From Streptomyces sp. AC512_CC834 (GTDB lineage Bacteria; Actinomycetota; Actinomycetes; Streptomycetales; Streptomycetaceae): 33,442 nt of DNA. The notes under the pieces were generated by a model. It saw only the letters and a program-made list of their open reading frames with translations, made no database searches and was not told where the DNA came from. Location: contig NZ_JAGMUO010000045.1 of assembly GCF_019049325.1 (NCBI RefSeq), forward strand, positions 1-33,442, written 5' to 3'. This document shows, one piece after another, positions 1 to 7,227 of the stretch (positions are counted from its first letter, which is position 1; each line of letters starts with the position of its first letter). The translations under genes and the position numbers were made by a program.

Positions 1-2
1 AC

Positions 3-353
3 CGCCGCCACAGAAACCGACTGAACCACCACAACCACAGACCACATGGGTCACGATTCAATCGGCCAAAGTGGGTCCGCGTTCAGACGCCCCCGACAAA
101 CACGCGTACCCGTGGCCGGAGCACCGGCAAGGTACGTGGACTCACCGATCCGCAGCGCCTCCTCACCGAGCTGCGAGCCATCGAAGGCGGGACCGGTAGC
201 TTCGTCGAGTTCGAGAACCGTCACGGCGAGGTGTGGCGCGTCGAGTGGCACGGTGCCTGGTACCTGGCGGCGTGGACCACACAGAGCGGCGCACCACGCG
301 AGATCGGGATCGAGGAGCTGATCGAGTTCGCCGCGGCGCGACTGCACGACTGA
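3..353 (+). CDS. Hypothetical protein, 3' part (5' end outside window or frame-disrupted)
   Basis: Reading frame 3 is open from the window edge to a TGA at 351-353. The last 75 or so codons (about 123-350) read as a convincing small acidic protein: leucine and glutamate rich, then a Trp/Tyr-rich stretch (motifs EVWRVEWHGAWYLAAW and IGIEELIEFAAARL). The first 40 codons are Arg/His/Asn rich and less protein-like, so the true start may lie upstream, or the frame may have been joined by an indel near 100-120. I do not recognise the family. Its place just before an RHS toxin-tip remnant and another immunity gene suggests an immunity protein from a neighbouring toxin cassette, but that is inference from context only. 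Confidence 0.4.
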   Translation, partial: RRHRNRLNHHNHRPHGSRFNRPKWVRVQTPPTNTRTRGRSTGKVRGLTDPQRLLTELRAIEGGTGSFVEFENRHGEVWRVEWHGAWYLAAWTTQSGAPREIGIEELIEFAAARLHD

Positions 354-401
354 CGGCGGGGAGGGGGCTCGCTCGGACACGCCTCGGGCCCGGACGGCGC
401 C

Positions 402-902
402 CTTTGTCCGCTGCGCTTCCCGAGGCAGTACCACGATCCAGAAACGCGCTGCACTACAACTATCAGCGCCACTACGACCCGGAGACGGGCCGTACGCTTC
501 CTCTGATCCCCTCGGCCTCGCTCCGGGCCCGAACCCACGCGCGTACGCCTCCAGCCCCTTTACGGTGGTCGACTCCCTTGGGTTGGCGCCCTCCTGTGAA
601 GATGCGGCGCGCAACGCCGCCGAGCGGCGGGCCGACGTGGAGCAGCAGCGTCCGGGGGCGAGTAAGGAGACCATGCCGACGAGTGCGGCCGGACTGTCGG
701 TACCCACACACAGCATGGAAAGTGCGGCGAGGCCGAAGCGCTGTCAAACGCGATGAAGGCAGGGGTCGACCCGCGGGGCGGCACGATGGCTGCCGTCAAT
801 GTCCGCGCGCCAGGCAACGGTGCCCATCAATCGCTCAAGCCACCTTGTGACTCCTGTACGAACGTACTCGATCAATTCGGGATTACGGCGGTAATTGAAT
901 GA
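402..902 (+). pseudogene. Broken RHS-core / YwqJ-like deaminase toxin C-terminal module
   Basis: Pieces of one protein are spread over three frames. Frame 3 (from 402) gives PLRFPRQYHDPET; frame 2 (from 449) gives LHYNYQRHYDPETGR; frame 1 (about 493-700) gives SSDPLGLAPGPNP and VVDSLGLAPSC, then a helical linker; frame 3 again (about 711-902) gives KCGEAEALSNAM and PPCDSC and ends TGA 900-902. The first two blocks are the hallmark end of an RHS/YD shell, and the DPLGLA-type motifs mark the pre-toxin junction. CxE followed by PCxxC is the zinc-site pattern of cytidine-deaminase-fold toxins, closest to the YwqJ type. Each frame change fits a single lost base (near 447, 492 and 700-715), so no full product can be made. 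It lacks the RHS shell and looks like an orphan toxin-tip cassette. Sequencing error is the alternative to decay. Confidence 0.72.
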
Positions 903-1879
903 TGAGTAATGAGGTTCCTGCAGAATGGTCGCTTTTGACCTACCGAGTCCTGCGGTCGGCCGGATGGTATCCCGGACGATCTGTTCCCCTTGACAGGTAC
1001 GAAAGCCTTCTCGAGGAGTACAGCGAGCTCGAGATACATGAGGCGGCCCGGCGTTTCCTCGGCGAGTTCGCCGGACTGGCGACGGATACGTGGACCCCCG
1101 GCCCGCTGATGCCGCAATCTCCGTTCCGATTCACTCCCTGTGATGTCGACGCGGGCCGTGAGGCATGTGCCGAGATCCGCGAGGTATTTATTCGCATGAG
1201 CGAAAGCGCTGGCACTCGCCTGTATCCTATTGGGTGCGTGGACAAGGGAGCCAGTTACCTGGGAATGGCTGCCGACGGTTCCGTTTATGTCGGCAACGGC
1301 AGTGTGGAACTGCTGGCGCAAGACGCATATGAAGCGCTGGACAAGCTCGCCGTGGAACGGCGTACCGATGCTCCACTGCCCTTCGTGCTCGTGGGTGATC
1401 ACCTGGAGCTTCCCGCCGACTTCGGGGCAACACCGGGACCGGACGGAGTACCCAGGTGGTCACCCGAGGCAGAACGTGTACTTCGGTTGGCCGGCTGGCA
1501 GCCGGGGCGTGCGGTCCCCGTTGACGCATGGGAAAGAATGATGCGTGAAGCCGACGAAGGCTATGTCATGCACGAGGCTGCGCGACGATTCCTCAGCGAA
1601 TTCGGCGGCTTGGAGGTGCACCAGAAGGGGCCGGGGATGAACGCGGCCAGATCACCCTTCCGGCTCGATCCTTTGCTGGCCAAACGGGATTTCGAGATCA
1701 TTGAGTCGCTCAGCGAGGACGCCGAGGTGGACCTCTATCCCCTAGGAGATCTGTCTCAAGGCAACTTCTACGTGGCCATGGCTGAAGACGGGGCGGTCTA
1801 TGTCGGAATGGACGATGTCGAGTTGCTGGCGGAGACGGCGGACGAGGCGCTGGACAAGCTCGTCCGAGGGATCCGTTGA
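899..1879 (+). CDS. Tandem SUKH-3 domain immunity protein
   Basis: A 326-residue protein made of two similar halves. Each half has a GWxPGR motif (residues 22-27 and 199-204), a HEAARRFL followed by EF-x-GL block (about 47-60 and 225-238), a SPFR motif, a LYP-G motif, an aromatic-rich GxVYVG strand and a final ELLA-x-EALDKL helix. This is the pattern of SUKH-3, a SUKH-superfamily fold known as an immunity protein against polymorphic toxins, including nuclease and deaminase toxins. The product is predicted cytosolic (no signal or membrane segment) and would bind and block the toxin. The ATG at 899 overlaps the TGA of the deaminase remnant (ATGA), the coupled arrangement of toxin-immunity pairs; an ATG at 902 is an alternative. 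Unlike the toxin, the frame is intact. Confidence 0.8.
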   Translation: MMSNEVPAEWSLLTYRVLRSAGWYPGRSVPLDRYESLLEEYSELEIHEAARRFLGEFAGLATDTWTPGPLMPQSPFRFTPCDVDAGREACAEIREVFIRMSESAGTRLYPIGCVDKGASYLGMAADGSVYVGNGSVELLAQDAYEALDKLAVERRTDAPLPFVLVGDHLELPADFGATPGPDGVPRWSPEAERVLRLAGWQPGRAVPVDAWERMMREADEGYVMHEAARRFLSEFGGLEVHQKGPGMNAARSPFRLDPLLAKRDFEIIESLSEDAEVDLYPLGDLSQGNFYVAMAEDGAVYVGMDDVELLAETADEALDKLVRGIR

Positions 1880-2072
1880 GATGTCGGCAAAACGCCGGAC
1901 CGCCTCCGGGTACGGCATGTGACGGCGAGGCGTCGCAGATGGAGTCGCGACCGACGGGGAATGAACCGGCCGGGGAGCCCCGGACCCCGGCCAGGAGGGC
2001 GAGGCCGCCCTGGTCACGGCCAGAAGCCAGGGCTCGGCCCCGCCTCGCCCTCGGCGGCGTCCGGGAGGTCCC

Positions 2073-2090
2073 GGGCGCCGTGCGGCGCCC
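2073..2090 (-). terminator. Hairpin after the glutamate synthase-like gene
   Basis: GGGCGCCG and CGGCGCCC form a perfect inverted repeat around TG (realistically a 7-bp stem with a GTGC loop). It lies directly after the TAG stop (2090-2092) of the minus-strand gene. There is no T-run, as is usual in streptomycetes. The 210-bp gap 1880-2089 between the convergent genes also holds further GC-rich partial repeats but no ORF I would support. Confidence 0.55.
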
Positions 2091-3634
2091 TAGGCGCCCG
2101 GTGTCCGGGCGGAGGCCGGCTCGGTGGTGAGCAGTGCGGTGATCTCTTCGGCGAGGTGCGGGCCGAGCTCGCCCCAGCCGTCCTTGTAGCCGTAGACGCC
2201 GAGCAGGGAGCGGGCGTCGTAGTCGCCGTTCATGATCTCGACGTCGGTGGCCTTGATGAGGGCCGGGTGGGCGACGCCGACGGCCGCCGAGAGCTTCGTC
2301 AGTTCCTTGCGCAGGGTGGTCAGGTAGGTGGCGGTCCTGGTGGCCTTCGAGGTCGGGTCGATGCCGCGGGCCAGCCGCTTGTTCTGCGTGGCGATGCCGG
2401 TGGGGCACTTGTCGGTGTGGCACTTCTGCGCCTGGATGCAGCCGATCGACAGCATCGCCTCACGGGCCACGTTGATCATGTCGGCACCCAGCGCGAAGGC
2501 GACCGCGGCGTTCTCGGGCAGGCCGAGCTTGCCGGAGCCGATGAAGGTCAGCTCGTCGGTCAGTCCCAGCTCGGCGAAGGTGCCGTAGACCCGGGAGAAG
2601 CCCATCCGGAAGGGCAGCGACACGGAGTCGGAGAAGGTCAGCGGCGCCGCCCCGGTGCCGCCCTCGCCGCCGTCGATGGTCACGAAGTCGACGCCACGGT
2701 CACCGCGCGCCATCAGCGTGGCCAGCTCCTGCCAGAAGCCCATCTCGCCCACCGCGCTCTTGATCCCGACCGGCAGACCGGTCTCGGTGGCGAGCAGTTC
2801 GACGAAGTCGAGCATCGAGTCGACGTCGCCGAACGCGGTGTGCCGGGACGGGGAGGCGCAGTCCTCGCCGACCGGGATGCCGCGGATCTCGGCGATCTCC
2901 GGGGTCACCTTCTCGCCCGGCAGCATCCCGCCGAGGCCCGGCTTGGCGCCCTGGGAGAGCTTGATCTCTATCGCCCTGACCGGGGCGCCCGCGACCACGT
3001 CCTTCAGCTTCTCGAGGTTGAAGGCGCCGTCCTCGTCGCGGCAGCCGAAGTAGGCCGTACCGAGCTGAAGGATGAGGTCACCGCCGTTGCGGTGGTAAGG
3101 CGAGATGCCGCCCTCTCCCGTGTTCTGCAGCGTGCCCGCCAGCGCCGCCCCTTCGTTGAGCGCCGTGACCGCCGCGCCGGAGAGCGAGCCGAAGCTCATC
3201 GCCGAGATGTTCACCACGCTCGCGGGCCGGAACGCCTTGGCGCGCCCGCGCGGACCGCCCAGCACCTTGGCCGAGGGCAGCGGGGCCTGCGGGTCGTGCG
3301 GGTCGGGCAGCGTGCCGGCGAACGTGCGCTGCTTCAGGTACGCGTGCCCCTGCATGTGTTCGACGTCGTTGTCGGTTCCGAACCCGAAGTAGTTGTTCTC
3401 CGCCTTCGACGACGCGTAGATCCAGGTGCGCTGATCACGGCTGAACGGACGCTCCTCGTCGTTGGAGGTCACGATGTACTGCCGCAGCTCCGGGCCTATC
3501 GTCTCCAGCAGGTACCGCGCGTGCCCGACCACCGGGAAGTTCCGGAGCAGTGCGTGCTTCTTCTGGACGAGGTCGCGGGCCGCCACCGCCGCCAGTGCTG
3601 TCGCGGTGGCCAGGGCGATGTTCCGGGCGCGCAT
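2090..3634 (-). CDS. Membrane-anchored FMN-binding glutamate synthase-family protein
   Basis: This 514-residue protein is an orphan version of the FMN/central catalytic region of glutamate synthase large subunit. Residues 5-20 form a short hydrophobic N-terminal segment that probably anchors it to the membrane. The TIM-barrel part carries SAMSFGSLSG (about 144-153), NTGEGG (171-176), EIKLSQGAKPG (about 223-233) and TIDGGEGGTGAAP (about 319-331). Cysteines 399, 405 and 410 are spaced C-x5-C-x4-C, as in the [3Fe-4S] site of glutamate synthase. The N-terminal glutamine amidotransferase domain is missing, so it cannot use glutamine the usual way; the real substrate is unknown. GGAG lies 5 nt before the ATG. 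It is a single gene, divergent from the S10 operon. Confidence 0.85.
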   Translation of the reverse strand: MRARNIALATATALAAVAARDLVQKKHALLRNFPVVGHARYLLETIGPELRQYIVTSNDEERPFSRDQRTWIYASSKAENNYFGFGTDNDVEHMQGHAYLKQRTFAGTLPDPHDPQAPLPSAKVLGGPRGRAKAFRPASVVNISAMSFGSLSGAAVTALNEGAALAGTLQNTGEGGISPYHRNGGDLILQLGTAYFGCRDEDGAFNLEKLKDVVAGAPVRAIEIKLSQGAKPGLGGMLPGEKVTPEIAEIRGIPVGEDCASPSRHTAFGDVDSMLDFVELLATETGLPVGIKSAVGEMGFWQELATLMARGDRGVDFVTIDGGEGGTGAAPLTFSDSVSLPFRMGFSRVYGTFAELGLTDELTFIGSGKLGLPENAAVAFALGADMINVAREAMLSIGCIQAQKCHTDKCPTGIATQNKRLARGIDPTSKATRTATYLTTLRKELTKLSAAVGVAHPALIKATDVEIMNGDYDARSLLGVYGYKDGWGELGPHLAEEITALLTTEPASARTPGA

Positions 3635-3759
3635 GAATGCTCCACTTCTCGATGATCGACTCCACCACCGGGCGGGCGGACGTCGTCGTGTCGTGTCGGG
3701 ATTCGGGCGACGGGCACGGCCGGGAGAAGGCGTCGGGTCCGTCGGGGAACGCGACAGCC

Positions 3760-3765
3760 AATATA
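3760..3765 (-). promoter_or_regulatory. Possible -10 box for the glutamate synthase-like gene
   Basis: On the minus strand this reads TATATT, an unusually A/T-rich hexamer in this GC-rich gap, about 120 nt before the ATG at 3634. No good -35 box is visible at 17-19 nt, so this is a weak call. Confidence 0.25.
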
Positions 3766-3817
3766 GGAGTGGGCATCGGGGTGCGTGCGGACCGGGCAGG
3801 TCAGGTCAGCAGGGCTT

Positions 3818-3864
3818 GGGTCCGGGTGGGAGTCCGGGGTGGGAGTCCGGGGTTGGGGGCCGGG
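3818..3864 (+). repeat. G-run tandem repeat, G-quadruplex candidate
   Basis: Eight runs of three to five G are separated by loops of 1-5 nt. At its heart a 13-bp unit, GTGGGAGTCCGGG, occurs twice in direct tandem (3826-3838 and 3839-3851). It lies in the 647-bp gap between the divergent glutamate synthase-like gene and rpsJ. The G-rich strand is the plus strand, upstream of the likely rpsJ start site. A regulatory role is inference. Confidence 0.6.
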
Positions 3865-3917
3865 ACCGGCGTGCGGGTTTGATCTCCGCGACCTCCGGGG
3901 TATTCTCTCCCGCCCGA

Positions 3918-3948
3918 TTGGCCAGCCCCACGCCCCGTATGGCAGACT
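3918..3948 (+). promoter_or_regulatory. Candidate promoter of the S10 operon
   Basis: TTGGCC (3918-3923), then 19 nt, then CAGACT (3943-3948), a fair match to the vegetative TTGAC/TAgaaT pattern. This would start transcription near 3955 and give an untranslated leader of about 325 nt before rpsJ. The -10 departs from TAnnnT at its first base, so the site is tentative. Confidence 0.35.
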
Positions 3949-3983
3949 AGCGGGGTTGCTCGGTCGAGTGCCGATGCTGCGCG

Positions 3984-4279
3984 CCTCCCGCCGGGAGGAC
4001 CGGAAGCGAGTCCCACAGTACTCGTCGCTCCCGATCGGGAGCGGACGTACGGGAATCTTCCGGGAAGTGTCAGCGGGGTGCAGGCCAGGCACCCGGTGGG
4101 CCTCTCGCCCCCGGTCTGCGGTTCCGGAAGGGCCCGCGACTCCCACTGCAGGGAAGTCCCGCAAGGGACATTCATGTCAGCGAGAGCGCGACACGCCCGA
4201 CCGCGTGGGTCGGAGGGGGAGCGTTATGACAAGGGATCACCGGGTCCAGAGCGTTACGAGAGACAGGACTACTGAGTAG
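3984..4279 (+). promoter_or_regulatory. Structured leader of the S10 operon
   Basis: Several hairpins stand in the rpsJ leader: CCTCCC/GGGAGG with a GCC loop (3984-3998); a perfect 18-bp palindrome CGCTCCCGATCGGGAGCG (4026-4043); GTCCC-GCAA-GGGAC with a GNRA tetraloop (4156-4169), extendable by GAA/TTC past a bulged A; and CCGACC/GGTCGG (4197-4213). CTACT-G-AGTAG (4269-4279) abuts the start codon, where no strong Shine-Dalgarno is seen. Long leaders of S10 operons in other bacteria are sites of autogenous control, for example by L4. Whether this one is, is inference. No supported ORF lies in the gap. Confidence 0.5.
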
Positions 4280-4281
4280 CC

Positions 4282-4590
4282 ATGGCGGGACAGAAGATCC
4301 GCATCCGGCTCAAGGCCTACGACCACGAGGTCATCGACTCTTCGGCGAAGAAGATCGTCGAGACGGTGACTCGCACTGGTGCGTCGGTCGCGGGCCCGGT
4401 GCCGCTGCCCACTGAGAAGAACGTGTACTGCGTCATCAAGTCGCCGCACAAGTACAAGGACGCGCGCGAGCACTTCGAGATGCGCACGCACAAGCGCCTG
4501 ATCGACATCCTCGACCCGACCCCCAAGACCGTTGACTCTCTGATGCGACTCGACCTCCCGGCCGGTGTCGACATCGAGATCAAGCTCTGA
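4282..4590 (+). CDS. rpsJ: 30S ribosomal protein S10
   Basis: 102 residues, the normal length. It begins MAGQKIRIRLKAYDHEVID and holds the conserved loop block HFEMRTHKRLIDI and the end VDIEIKL. S10 sits in the 30S head near the A site and, as NusE, also joins the NusB antitermination complex. It is the first gene of the S10 cluster, 17 bp before rplC. The ATG at 4282 is the only start giving the family N-terminus. The Shine-Dalgarno is weak, which together with the structured leader hints that initiation here may be controlled. Confidence 0.97.
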   Translation: MAGQKIRIRLKAYDHEVIDSSAKKIVETVTRTGASVAGPVPLPTEKNVYCVIKSPHKYKDAREHFEMRTHKRLIDILDPTPKTVDSLMRLDLPAGVDIEIKL

Positions 4591-4607
4591 GGGCCGGTGA
4601 TCTGAAG

Positions 4608-5252
4608 ATGAACAAGCAGATCAAGGGCATCCTGGGCGAGAAGCTCGGCATGACGCAGGTGTGGGACGAGAACAACCGTGTTGTTCCGGTCACCGTCGTC
4701 AAGGCCGGCCCCAACGTCGTCACCCAGGTCCGCACGAACGACGTCGACGGCTACGAGTCCGTCCAGATCGCGTTCGGCGAGATCGACCCGCGCAAGGTGA
4801 ACAAGCCCCTCAAGGGCCACTTCTCCAAGGCCGACGTCACCCCCCGCCGCCACCTCGTCGAGATCCGCACGGGCGACGCCGCCGAGTACACGCTCGGTCA
4901 GGAAGTCACCGCCGAGGTCTTCGAGTCCGGCGTGAAGGTCGACGTCACCGGCAAGAGCAAGGGCAAGGGCTTCGCCGGTGTCATGAAGCGTCACAACTTC
5001 AAGGGCCTCGGCGCCGGACACGGCACCCAGCGCAAGCACCGCTCGCCCGGTTCCATCGGTGGCTGCGCCACCCCGGGCCGCGTGTTCAAGGGCCTCCGCA
5101 TGGCCGGCCGCATGGGCAACGAGCGGGTCACCACCCAGAACCTGACCGTCCACGCCGTTGACGCGGAGAAGGGTCTGCTGCTCATCAAGGGCGCGGTTCC
5201 CGGTCCGAACGGCGGCCTCGTCCTGGTCCGCACCGCGGCCAAGGGGGCCTGA
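4608..5252 (+). CDS. rplC: 50S ribosomal protein L3
   Basis: 214 residues, the usual length. The N-terminal GILGEKLGMTQVW and the central loop GHGTQRKHRSPGSIG and GRVFKGLRMAGRMG are L3 signatures; the loop reaches toward the peptidyl transferase centre. L3 binds 23S rRNA early in 50S assembly. Start ATG at 4608 lies 17 bp after rpsJ. rplD begins 7 bp after the stop, so the genes are surely co-transcribed. Confidence 0.97.
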   Translation: MNKQIKGILGEKLGMTQVWDENNRVVPVTVVKAGPNVVTQVRTNDVDGYESVQIAFGEIDPRKVNKPLKGHFSKADVTPRRHLVEIRTGDAAEYTLGQEVTAEVFESGVKVDVTGKSKGKGFAGVMKRHNFKGLGAGHGTQRKHRSPGSIGGCATPGRVFKGLRMAGRMGNERVTTQNLTVHAVDAEKGLLLIKGAVPGPNGGLVLVRTAAKGA

Positions 5253-5259
5253 GGTACCG

Positions 5260-5919
5260 ATGAGCACTGTTGACATCCTTTCGCCTGCCGGCGAGAAGAC
5301 CGGAAGCGTCGAGCTCCCCGCGGAGATCTTCGGCGTGGAGAAGATCAGCATTCCGCTGATCCACCAGGTCGTCGTCGCGCAGAACGCCGCTGCCCGCCAG
5401 GGCACGCACAAGACCAAGCGTCGCGGTGAAGTCCGTGGTGGCGGCAAGAAGCCGTACCGCCAGAAGGGCACCGGCCGCGCCCGCCAGGGTTCGACCCGTG
5501 CGCCGCAGTTCGCCGGCGGTGGCGTCGTCCACGGCCCGCAGCCGCGCGACTACTCGCAGCGGACCCCGAAGAAGATGAAGGCCGCGGCCCTGCGCCACGC
5601 CCTCACCGACCGGGCCCGCCACGACCGGATCCACGTCGTCACCGGCGTCATCGAGGGCGAGAACCCGTCCACGAAGGCCGCCCGGACGCTGTTCGGCAAG
5701 ATCTCGGAGCGCAAGAACCTGCTCCTGGTCGTCGACCGCGCCGACGAGGCCGCGTGGCTGTCCGCCCGCAACCTGCCCCAGATCCACATCCTGGAGCCGG
5801 GCCAGCTCAACACGTACGACGTTCTCGTCTCGGACGACGTGGTCTTCACCCAGGCCGCTTTCGAGTCCTTCGTGTCTGGCCCCAACAAGGCCGTTGACAC
5901 CGAAGGGAGCGAAGCCTGA
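5260..5919 (+). CDS. rplD: 50S ribosomal protein L4
   Basis: 219 residues from ATG 5260 (MSTVDILSPAGEK), preceded by GAGG. The frame is open upstream into rplC, but that part is rplC read in another frame. The long basic loop has KKPYRQKGTGRARQGS, the part that lines the peptide exit tunnel, followed by the globular C-terminal domain. L4 binds 23S rRNA and in enterobacteria represses its own operon; whether it does so here is not known. Its stop overlaps the rplW start by one base (TGATG). Confidence 0.97.
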   Translation: MSTVDILSPAGEKTGSVELPAEIFGVEKISIPLIHQVVVAQNAAARQGTHKTKRRGEVRGGGKKPYRQKGTGRARQGSTRAPQFAGGGVVHGPQPRDYSQRTPKKMKAAALRHALTDRARHDRIHVVTGVIEGENPSTKAARTLFGKISERKNLLLVVDRADEAAWLSARNLPQIHILEPGQLNTYDVLVSDDVVFTQAAFESFVSGPNKAVDTEGSEA

Positions 5920-6338
5920 TGGCTACGCGTCACCCGAGCATCGCCTCCAAGGCGGCCAAGGCCGCCAAGGCCGCGCGCGTCGCCAAGGCGCGTCGCCACG
6001 AGGCCGAGGGCAAGAACACCGTCGTCACGCCGGTCAGCAAGTCGTTCACGGACCCCCGTGACGTGCTGCTGAAGCCGGTCGTCTCCGAGAAGAGCTACGC
6101 GCTCCTCGACGAGAACAAGTACACGTTCGTCGTCGCCCCGGGTTCCAACAAGACCCAGATCAAGGAAGCCGTCCAGGCGGTCTTCTCGGTCAAGGTCACC
6201 GGGGTCAACACGATCAACCGCCAGGGCAAGCGCAAGCGGACCCGCACCGGCTTCGGCAAGCGTGCCGACAGCAAGCGCGCGATCGTGACCCTTGCCGAGG
6301 GCGACCGTATCGACATCTTCGGCGGTCCGACCTCCTAA
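5919..6338 (+). CDS. rplW: 50S ribosomal protein L23
   Basis: 139 residues, about 40 more than E. coli L23, because of an Ala/Lys/Arg-rich N-terminal extension (residues 1-45), typical of streptomycetes. The core starts at DPRDVLLKPVVSEKSY, and the rRNA-binding hairpin has KRKRTRTGFGKR. L23 sits at the tunnel exit and docks trigger factor and SRP. The start overlaps the rplD stop by one base, so translation is coupled. An ATG further in would remove the extension but has no coupling. Confidence 0.95.
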   Translation: MATRHPSIASKAAKAAKAARVAKARRHEAEGKNTVVTPVSKSFTDPRDVLLKPVVSEKSYALLDENKYTFVVAPGSNKTQIKEAVQAVFSVKVTGVNTINRQGKRKRTRTGFGKRADSKRAIVTLAEGDRIDIFGGPTS

Positions 6339-6378
6339 CGGGGGTCCGGATCGTCCGGAATCGGACGAGGACTGAGAA

Positions 6379-7215
6379 ATGGGAATCCGCAAGTACAAGC
6401 CGACTACGCCGGGCCGTCGTGGCTCCAGCGTCGCCGACTTCGTCGAGGTCACGCGGTCCACGCCGGAGAAGTCGCTGGTCCGCCCGCTGCACAGCAAGGG
6501 CGGCCGTAACAACGCCGGTCGTGTGACCGTTCGCCACCAGGGTGGCGGACACAAGCGCGCCTACCGCGTCATCGACTTCCGTCGGCATGACAAGGACGGC
6601 GTGCCGGCGAAGGTCGCGCACATCGAGTACGACCCCAACCGCACCGCGCGCATCGCGCTGCTGCACTACGCCGACGGCGAGAAGCGCTACATCCTCGCCC
6701 CGCGCAACCTGCAGCAGGGCGACCGCGTCGAGAACGGTCCCGGGGCCGACATCAAGCCGGGCAGCAACCTGGCGCTCCGCAACATCCCGGTCGGTACCAC
6801 GATCCACGCGATCGAGCTCCGTCCCGGTGGCGGCGCCAAGTTCGCCCGTTCCGCCGGTGCCTCCGTGCAGCTTCTCGCGAAGGAGGGCTCGATGGCCCAC
6901 CTGCGCATGCCGTCCGGAGAGATCCGCCTGGTCGACCAGCGCTGCCGCGCCACGATCGGCGAGGTCGGCAACGCCGAGCAGTCCAACATCAACTGGGGCA
7001 AGGCGGGCCGCAAGCGGTGGCTGGGCGTTCGCCCGACCGTCCGTGGTGTGGTCATGAACCCGGTGGACCACCCGCACGGTGGTGGTGAGGGCCGGACATC
7101 CGGTGGCCGCCACCCGGTGTCCCCGTGGGGCAAGAAGGAAGGCCGTACTCGTTCGCCCAAGAAGGCGTCGAACAAGTACATCGTCCGCCGCCGCAAGACG
7201 AACAAGAAGCGCTAA
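6379..7215 (+). CDS. rplB: 50S ribosomal protein L2
   Basis: 278 residues, full length. It has the start MGIRKYKPTTPGRRGSSV, the RNA-binding block, and the C-terminal VMNPVDHPHGGGEGR motif with the conserved histidine close to the peptidyl transferase centre. L2 is a primary 23S rRNA binder needed for subunit joining. It lies 40 bp after rplW, with GAGGA about 8 nt before the ATG, and 12 bp before rpsS. Confidence 0.97.
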   Translation: MGIRKYKPTTPGRRGSSVADFVEVTRSTPEKSLVRPLHSKGGRNNAGRVTVRHQGGGHKRAYRVIDFRRHDKDGVPAKVAHIEYDPNRTARIALLHYADGEKRYILAPRNLQQGDRVENGPGADIKPGSNLALRNIPVGTTIHAIELRPGGGAKFARSAGASVQLLAKEGSMAHLRMPSGEIRLVDQRCRATIGEVGNAEQSNINWGKAGRKRWLGVRPTVRGVVMNPVDHPHGGGEGRTSGGRHPVSPWGKKEGRTRSPKKASNKYIVRRRKTNKKR

Positions 7216-7227
7216 GGACGGGTTGAG

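Noticed and set aside
565..756. A stand-alone 63-residue ORF in the toxin region
   Set aside because: It is the frame-1 piece of the broken RHS-deaminase protein, and the motifs continue in the neighbouring frames on both sides.
1919..3655. A 578-codon open frame on the plus strand opposite the glutamate synthase-like gene
   Set aside because: The product is an Arg/Gly-rich shadow with no family features, and the minus-strand gene has clear catalytic motifs.
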